Shown here: positions 60,517-64,000 of the stretch, one piece after another
Position numbering within the stretch: the first letter of the stretch is position 1
Layout of the letters: the number at the start of each line of letters is the position of its first letter
Assembly (NCBI GenBank): GCA_965218775.1
Contig: CBDCLS010000005.1
Location: 496,001-560,000 of the forward strand
Length of the DNA: 64,000 nucleotides
Source of the DNA: CAUZIZ01 sp965218775
GTDB lineage: Bacteria; Acidobacteriota; UBA6911; RPQK01; JAJDTT01
Reading direction: 5' to 3'
Program-made: the position numbers and the translations under genes
Notes under the pieces: model-generated
Seen by the model: the letters and a program-made list of their open reading frames with translations, nothing else
Told to the model about the DNA's origin: nothing
Databases searched by the model: none

Positions 60517-62148
60517 TCACTTCCCCTCCCAGGTCGCCTTGCCCTGGGTGCGTCTCTCTCGGGGATCGTACTCGCACGTAACCAGAAAGAAATCCTCCTT
60601 CTTCGTTCTCTCTGGAGAAATGTTTACCTGCACATTGAAGAATCCACGGGCAACCCAGCTCACGTATCCGTCTGATTCCGACCGACTCACTGGATGGCCA
60701 TTGAGCTGCAGGTCCAACAATTTCGCCTTGTGGTAGGGAATGCGGAGGCGGATGCCGAGACCGTTCTCGATAGAGGAGACTTTACCTGTATCAAGACTGT
60801 CGGGACCCTGGTCCATCCTGTAGTACTTGGCCCCTCCCCCTTCTGTCAGAAAGGCAGCTGGCCGCTTGCTGTCCTCCCCGGGGTGGAGCTTCACCAGCCG
60901 GAGGATGTCCGCACTTCGAAAACCGGGGTGCTCTTTGATCCTCTCGGCCATGTCATTGAGCGTAGCATCACCCAGCCACTTTCGGACTGCCGTCGGAGAC
61001 GTCGCACAGAAGCAGAGGATCATTCCTTCCGTTTCAGGCCAATCAAAACCAAAAGTGATCTGGCGTGTCTTGTTCCAGAGTTCGACCCGACTCTTTCGTC
61101 GCTGGTCTGCGGTGACCCCGTAGGCGATCAACCGATGCAAGTCGTTGCCCATGATCACTCGGGTCGGATACCCCGGAAAATACTCTCCCGGCCAGACTTC
61201 GTTGCCAATTTGTAGGAGCCGGCGATAGCGCAACAGGGCACTGCGCTCCCAGGCGTTTTCGTTGGCTGTGACGATTGAGTGGTAGCGGTTGTAGCAGTAG
61301 ATCGCCGCATAGATGCGCGGGCGCCCCTTCCATACCTTGTCCCGAATCGGATCCAACTCAGGTCCCCAGAAGATCCGCTCCGAGTCTTCCTCCAGCCAGT
61401 CAGCGGGATAACCCTCTTCCAGAGCCGCCTCATTCATGAGACGCATAATTTCGTGGTGATAAGGACGAAGAGAAACGTTGGAGTAGGCGGCACTGGTGTC
61501 GGCGTGAATCGAACCCTGAAAGTCAAGGATGCTGCCGTGCATATCGCCATGGACCTCCGGCTGAAGCTCATCCATGATCCGCTTGACGGCCATCGCCTCG
61601 GGATTCTTCGCAGGCTCCATGGGACCCTCCAACGTCCAGCTGTTGTAGGGGTCCAGGTCGTTCTTGTTGTGAAAGCTACCACTCACGTAGCCATCCGGGT
61701 TCACGATCGGCAGACAGACGATCTTCTGCTTTCGCAGCATCTCCCTGGCCAGGGGGTGGCCCGAAAGAAGCCAATGCATCAGATACAGCAAGGAGCTCGG
61801 CCCAATCCGCTCTATCCCTGAATGTAGTGTTGTCAGCAGCACGTGCTCCTTGGTTTCATCCGCCACCGAGAAATCCGTGAGGGTCGCGACCCAGAGAGAC
61901 CGGCCCTCGACGCTCTTTCCCACCACCTCGAGCTTCATCAGATTGGGGTGCTGCCGACCGAACTGCTGCAGTCGGTTCTCGAGTTCTTCGAGAGGAATCC
62001 AGGCAGGTGGTCCATAGTCGCGGGCCTGGGATAGAAGAGAGGGCGACAGCGTGGACAAAGCACTCAGGTAGGCTCCTGATCCACCGGCCACTCTGAGGAA
62101 ATCCCTCCGGTTTCGCCGAACCCAACCCCGACTGGACAAATCCTTCAC
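60517..62148 (-). CDS. Tat-exported M14-family carboxypeptidase-like protein
   Basis: A 543-residue exported protein. VRRNRRDFLRVAGGSGAYLS is a twin-arginine signal. The M14 zinc-carboxypeptidase domain begins WIPLEELENRLQQFGRQHP, GKSVEGRSLWVATL. The first zinc motif is LHSGIERIGPSSLLYL, the HSGxER variant in place of HxxE, near residue 110. IVNPDGYVSGSF is present near 150, and VHGDMHGS (the third ligand His) near 200. A C-terminal beta domain of about 110 residues has the SSIENGLGIRLRIPYHKA region. Substrate unknown. The divergent oxidoreductase gene begins about 145 bases away. Confidence 0.86.
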   Translation of the reverse strand: MKDLSSRGWVRRNRRDFLRVAGGSGAYLSALSTLSPSLLSQARDYGPPAWIPLEELENRLQQFGRQHPNLMKLEVVGKSVEGRSLWVATLTDFSVADETKEHVLLTTLHSGIERIGPSSLLYLMHWLLSGHPLAREMLRKQKIVCLPIVNPDGYVSGSFHNKNDLDPYNSWTLEGPMEPAKNPEAMAVKRIMDELQPEVHGDMHGSILDFQGSIHADTSAAYSNVSLRPYHHEIMRLMNEAALEEGYPADWLEEDSERIFWGPELDPIRDKVWKGRPRIYAAIYCYNRYHSIVTANENAWERSALLRYRRLLQIGNEVWPGEYFPGYPTRVIMGNDLHRLIAYGVTADQRRKSRVELWNKTRQITFGFDWPETEGMILCFCATSPTAVRKWLGDATLNDMAERIKEHPGFRSADILRLVKLHPGEDSKRPAAFLTEGGGAKYYRMDQGPDSLDTGKVSSIENGLGIRLRIPYHKAKLLDLQLNGHPVSRSESDGYVSWVARGFFNVQVNISPERTKKEDFFLVTCEYDPRERRTQGKATWEGK

Positions 62149-62293
62149 GGCACAACTCCTCTCTTTCTCTAAAGGTTTGTGGAGGTTATACCACAGATGG
62201 GACGGGCCTCTGAACCTGACAGAGGCTGTGTTACACTACAGCATTCTCAGTTCGTAGCGACCACAACAACCTTACCTCAGCGAGGGAAACAAG

Positions 62294-63271
62294 ATGGCAC
62301 CTTTTCGACTGGCAATGCTCGGCATGTGGCACAGCCACGCGGGTGGGATCGTCACCCGAGTGGCCGACCATCAAAAGGAGTTCGAACTGGTCGGATTCTA
62401 CGATCCCGATTCCAAAGTGATCGAGGAACGCCGGAGTGCGTGGGCGCCAAAGCTGTCACATTTCAAGGTTTTTCGGAGTCCCCGAGAGTTACTGCAGCAG
62501 GACATCGATGGGGTGGTTGTCGAGGGCCATATCCACGAGAACCTAGCCTATGCGCGGCAGGCTCTGGAGGCAGGAAAACACGTGATGTTGGAAAAACCTG
62601 CCGGGGATGACCTTAAGGAGCACCAGGAGTTGATCGATCTAGCCCAGCGAAAACACCTCCTGGTCCAGATGATCTACCTGTTTCGCTACAAGCCCAATGT
62701 AGCTGAAATGATCGAGCGGAGACGACAGGGCGAATTGGGTGAGCCCTATATGTTCCGGGCTCGTATGCCCAAGCCTCTTGGCTCCTACGCCCGCTACAAG
62801 AAGCTCTTCAGCCGCTTTCCCGGTGGCATCTTTTTCGAGATGGCTGGCCACGTGATCGATATGATGGTCTCGGTGATGGGCAAACCCAAGAGCATCACAT
62901 CCTTCATGGGCAGCCATCACCCCAAAGCCGAAGATTTCGTAGACAACGGACTGGCGGTGTTCGAGTTCGACCACGGCTGGGGAGTGATCGAAGTGCCCAC
63001 GCTGGAGGTGTCTCCCAACACCCGCAGAATCGAGGTCTATGGGACCGGAGGCAGTCTCTATCTCGAACACCTGGGACACAATGATCTCTTCGTCCACCGT
63101 GAGGGAGGCGAGTGGCGCAAGATTGCCCACGATCCGGTTCCCCTACAGCTTCCCGACCTCCGAGAGTTCGCGGCTTGCGTCAGAAGAGAAAAGGAGCCGA
63201 ACTACAGCTTCGACCACGACCTGGCCGTCCAGGAAGCCCACCTACGGGCCTGTGGAGCGATCAAGACCTAA
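62294..63271 (+). CDS. Gfo/Idh/MocA-family oxidoreductase, cytoplasmic
   Basis: A 325-residue NAD(P)-dependent oxidoreductase without signal. FRLAMLGMWHSHAGGI opens the Rossmann part (a GxxHSHxxG variant); KHVMLEKPAGDDL has the family EKP motif near residue 105. FFEMAGHVIDMMVSVMG near 185 gives the catalytic His. The substrate is unknown, but this branch is often found with sugar or inositol-like metabolism. ATG 62294, preceded by CGAGGGAAACAAG, fits. The 3' end is followed by the inverse copy of the dispersed repeat. Confidence 0.92.
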   Translation: MAPFRLAMLGMWHSHAGGIVTRVADHQKEFELVGFYDPDSKVIEERRSAWAPKLSHFKVFRSPRELLQQDIDGVVVEGHIHENLAYARQALEAGKHVMLEKPAGDDLKEHQELIDLAQRKHLLVQMIYLFRYKPNVAEMIERRRQGELGEPYMFRARMPKPLGSYARYKKLFSRFPGGIFFEMAGHVIDMMVSVMGKPKSITSFMGSHHPKAEDFVDNGLAVFEFDHGWGVIEVPTLEVSPNTRRIEVYGTGGSLYLEHLGHNDLFVHREGGEWRKIAHDPVPLQLPDLREFAACVRREKEPNYSFDHDLAVQEAHLRACGAIKT

Positions 63272-63330
63272 TGTGAGAATTGAAAAGATTCGTTGGAACG
63301 TCGCACATTGCTGAGGAACAGTGCAGCGAA

Positions 63331-63435
63331 CGGATGAACTACCAGAATTGAGAAGCCCAGTCCGGCAGAGCCGCGAACGACTTGACTCGTTAGCGGCATG
63401 GGCCCAAGTTTCGAGGGGAGAGCTGGACAACAGCA
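63331..63435 (-). repeat. Copy 4 of the 3'-associated dispersed repeat (inverse)
   Basis: The sequence CCAGTCCGGCAGAGCCGCGA ... AACGACTTGACTCGTTAGCG ... TTTCGAGGGGAGAGCTGGAC is the reverse complement of the element at 12301, 33363 and 46641. It lies 60 bases beyond the stop of the plus-strand oxidoreductase gene, so relative to that gene it has the same orientation as the other copies relative to theirs. Bases 63436-63580 hold no gene that I can see. Confidence 0.83.
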
Positions 63436-63580
63436 AGATTTCCCCCGTCCCGGTTGTCCTGTCTCATCCTTCCTGTCCGATATTCTGGCCGCAACCCGGC
63501 TATGCCTGCGTCAGCGCGCCTTGACCTCGGGCCCGAATAGCTCGCTCATCCACCACTACCGATTCAAGTGTTACAGTCCA

Positions 63581-64000
63581 CTAAGTGAAAAAGGGTCGAC
63601 TCGACCAATGTTGGCGGTATTCGCGCGTCAGCAGCCGGCTGGCTTCAGGGTCGTCAAGAATGCTCTCGGTCTGCGGGTCGAAGCGAAAGTTTCGGCCGGT
63701 GCGGGTCACAATATTTCCAAGATGACAGAGAGCTGTTGAAATGTGACCGATTTCGATATCGGCACTGGGCTTTTCGCGACTCCGAATGCAGTCGATAAAG
63801 TTGCGACAGTGTCTCGAAGCGTCTCTCGGTTCTTGCTCGAAGTGGACCTGTTTACTCTCCTGGTCGAACACCCGAAACCCGAACTGACTACCGTTCCAGC
63901 GACCATGCTGTACCATGCCGTCTGTTCCATAGACCGTTACTCCGTTTTCGGAGCCCTCCATCCTGTAGCGGTTCCATAACCGCTGTTCATACATCAGCAC
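63581..64000 (-). CDS. C-terminal part of a Gfo/Idh/MocA-family oxidoreductase
   Basis: The gene enters from beyond the right edge of the window; 139 residues remain, ending at TAG 63583-63581. They show the terminal part of an exported-type Gfo/Idh/MocA protein: ENGVTVYGTDGMVQHGRW, HCRNFIDCIRSREKPSADIEIGH, ISTALCHLGNIVTRTGR and SRLLTREYRQHW. This final domain binds the substrate. The N-terminal Rossmann part is outside the window. Confidence 0.88.
   Translation of the reverse strand: MLMYEQRLWNRYRMEGSENGVTVYGTDGMVQHGRWNGSQFGFRVFDQESKQVHFEQEPRDASRHCRNFIDCIRSREKPSADIEIGHISTALCHLGNIVTRTGRNFRFDPQTESILDDPEASRLLTREYRQHWSSRPFFT

Noticed and set aside
1..64000. CRISPR array, prophage or contiguous defence island
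   Set aside because: No regularly spaced direct repeats, no cas genes, no phage structural genes; only a single toxin-antitoxin pair was found.

Overview
The window reads as one chromosome segment of a free-living Gram-negative-type bacterium of moderate-to-high GC, most likely an Acidobacteriota member. This rests on inference: several Tat-exported Gfo/Idh/MocA, GMC and sialidase-like proteins, CehA/McbA metallohydrolases, a DUF6178 protein, an ECF sigma factor coupled to a YfbK-type vWA protein, Na+-NQR remnants and four-helix-bundle elements. Planctomycetota and related phyla are not excluded. No rRNA, tRNA or CRISPR array was seen.

Layout. 1-2.0 kb: end of an unknown gene, an RRM RNA-binding protein, a frameshifted zinc-ribbon gene, and a four-helix-bundle gene with an in-frame stop enclosed by low-complexity inverted repeats. 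2.0-13.2 kb (minus): addA/addB helicase-nuclease pair, tsaD, mtnA, a ferredoxin-domain protein and a HemQ-like protein. 13.2-17.8 kb (plus): stump of a Na+/solute symporter, a purine permease, then an ECF sigma factor overlapping a membrane vWA protein. 17.9-20.4 kb: an IS1182-like element, then nested repeats including a MITE-like element whose empty site is preserved alongside. 20.4-22.4 kb (minus): DUF6178 and endonuclease V. 22.5-25.5 kb: an M16 peptidase pair. 25.6-30.7 kb is a scrapyard: an IS1-like element, the tail of nqrF, apbE, a clipped nqrM, a frameshifted IS5/IS903-like element, a YefM/YoeB-like toxin-antitoxin pair and two gene scraps.

30.7-39.7 kb (minus): sialidase-like and amidohydrolase genes; a eukaryote-type hexokinase, two tandem CehA/McbA proteins and an SGNH protein. 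39.9-46.6 kb (plus): OPT transporter, PqqD-like protein, murB and murA in one overlapping chain, two small membrane proteins and a Na+/solute symporter. 46.8-49.8 kb (minus): PIG-L deacetylase, a propeller-type glycosidase-like gene with two frameshifts, and a DinB/YfiT protein. 49.9-57.7 kb (plus): Ski2-like helicase, M48 protease, gluconate-dehydrogenase-subunit-3-like protein plus GMC oxidoreductase, a second MITE copy, hisI and hisG. 57.7-64 kb: Gfo/Idh/MocA oxidoreductases, nitrilase, M14 carboxypeptidase.

The most interesting content is non-coding. There are four dispersed families: (1) a ~110 bp element in four copies, each downstream of a stop codon and in the same orientation relative to that gene; (2) a ~182 bp TA-flanked MITE in two copies with an internal empty-site comparison; (3) low-complexity inverted repeats, one pair enclosing a four-helix-bundle ORF and one pair with an empty loop; (4) an interrupted palindrome whose half recurs next to the empty-loop hairpin. 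Several genes are broken by apparent single-base deletions in short homopolymers, which may be sequencing error or real decay.
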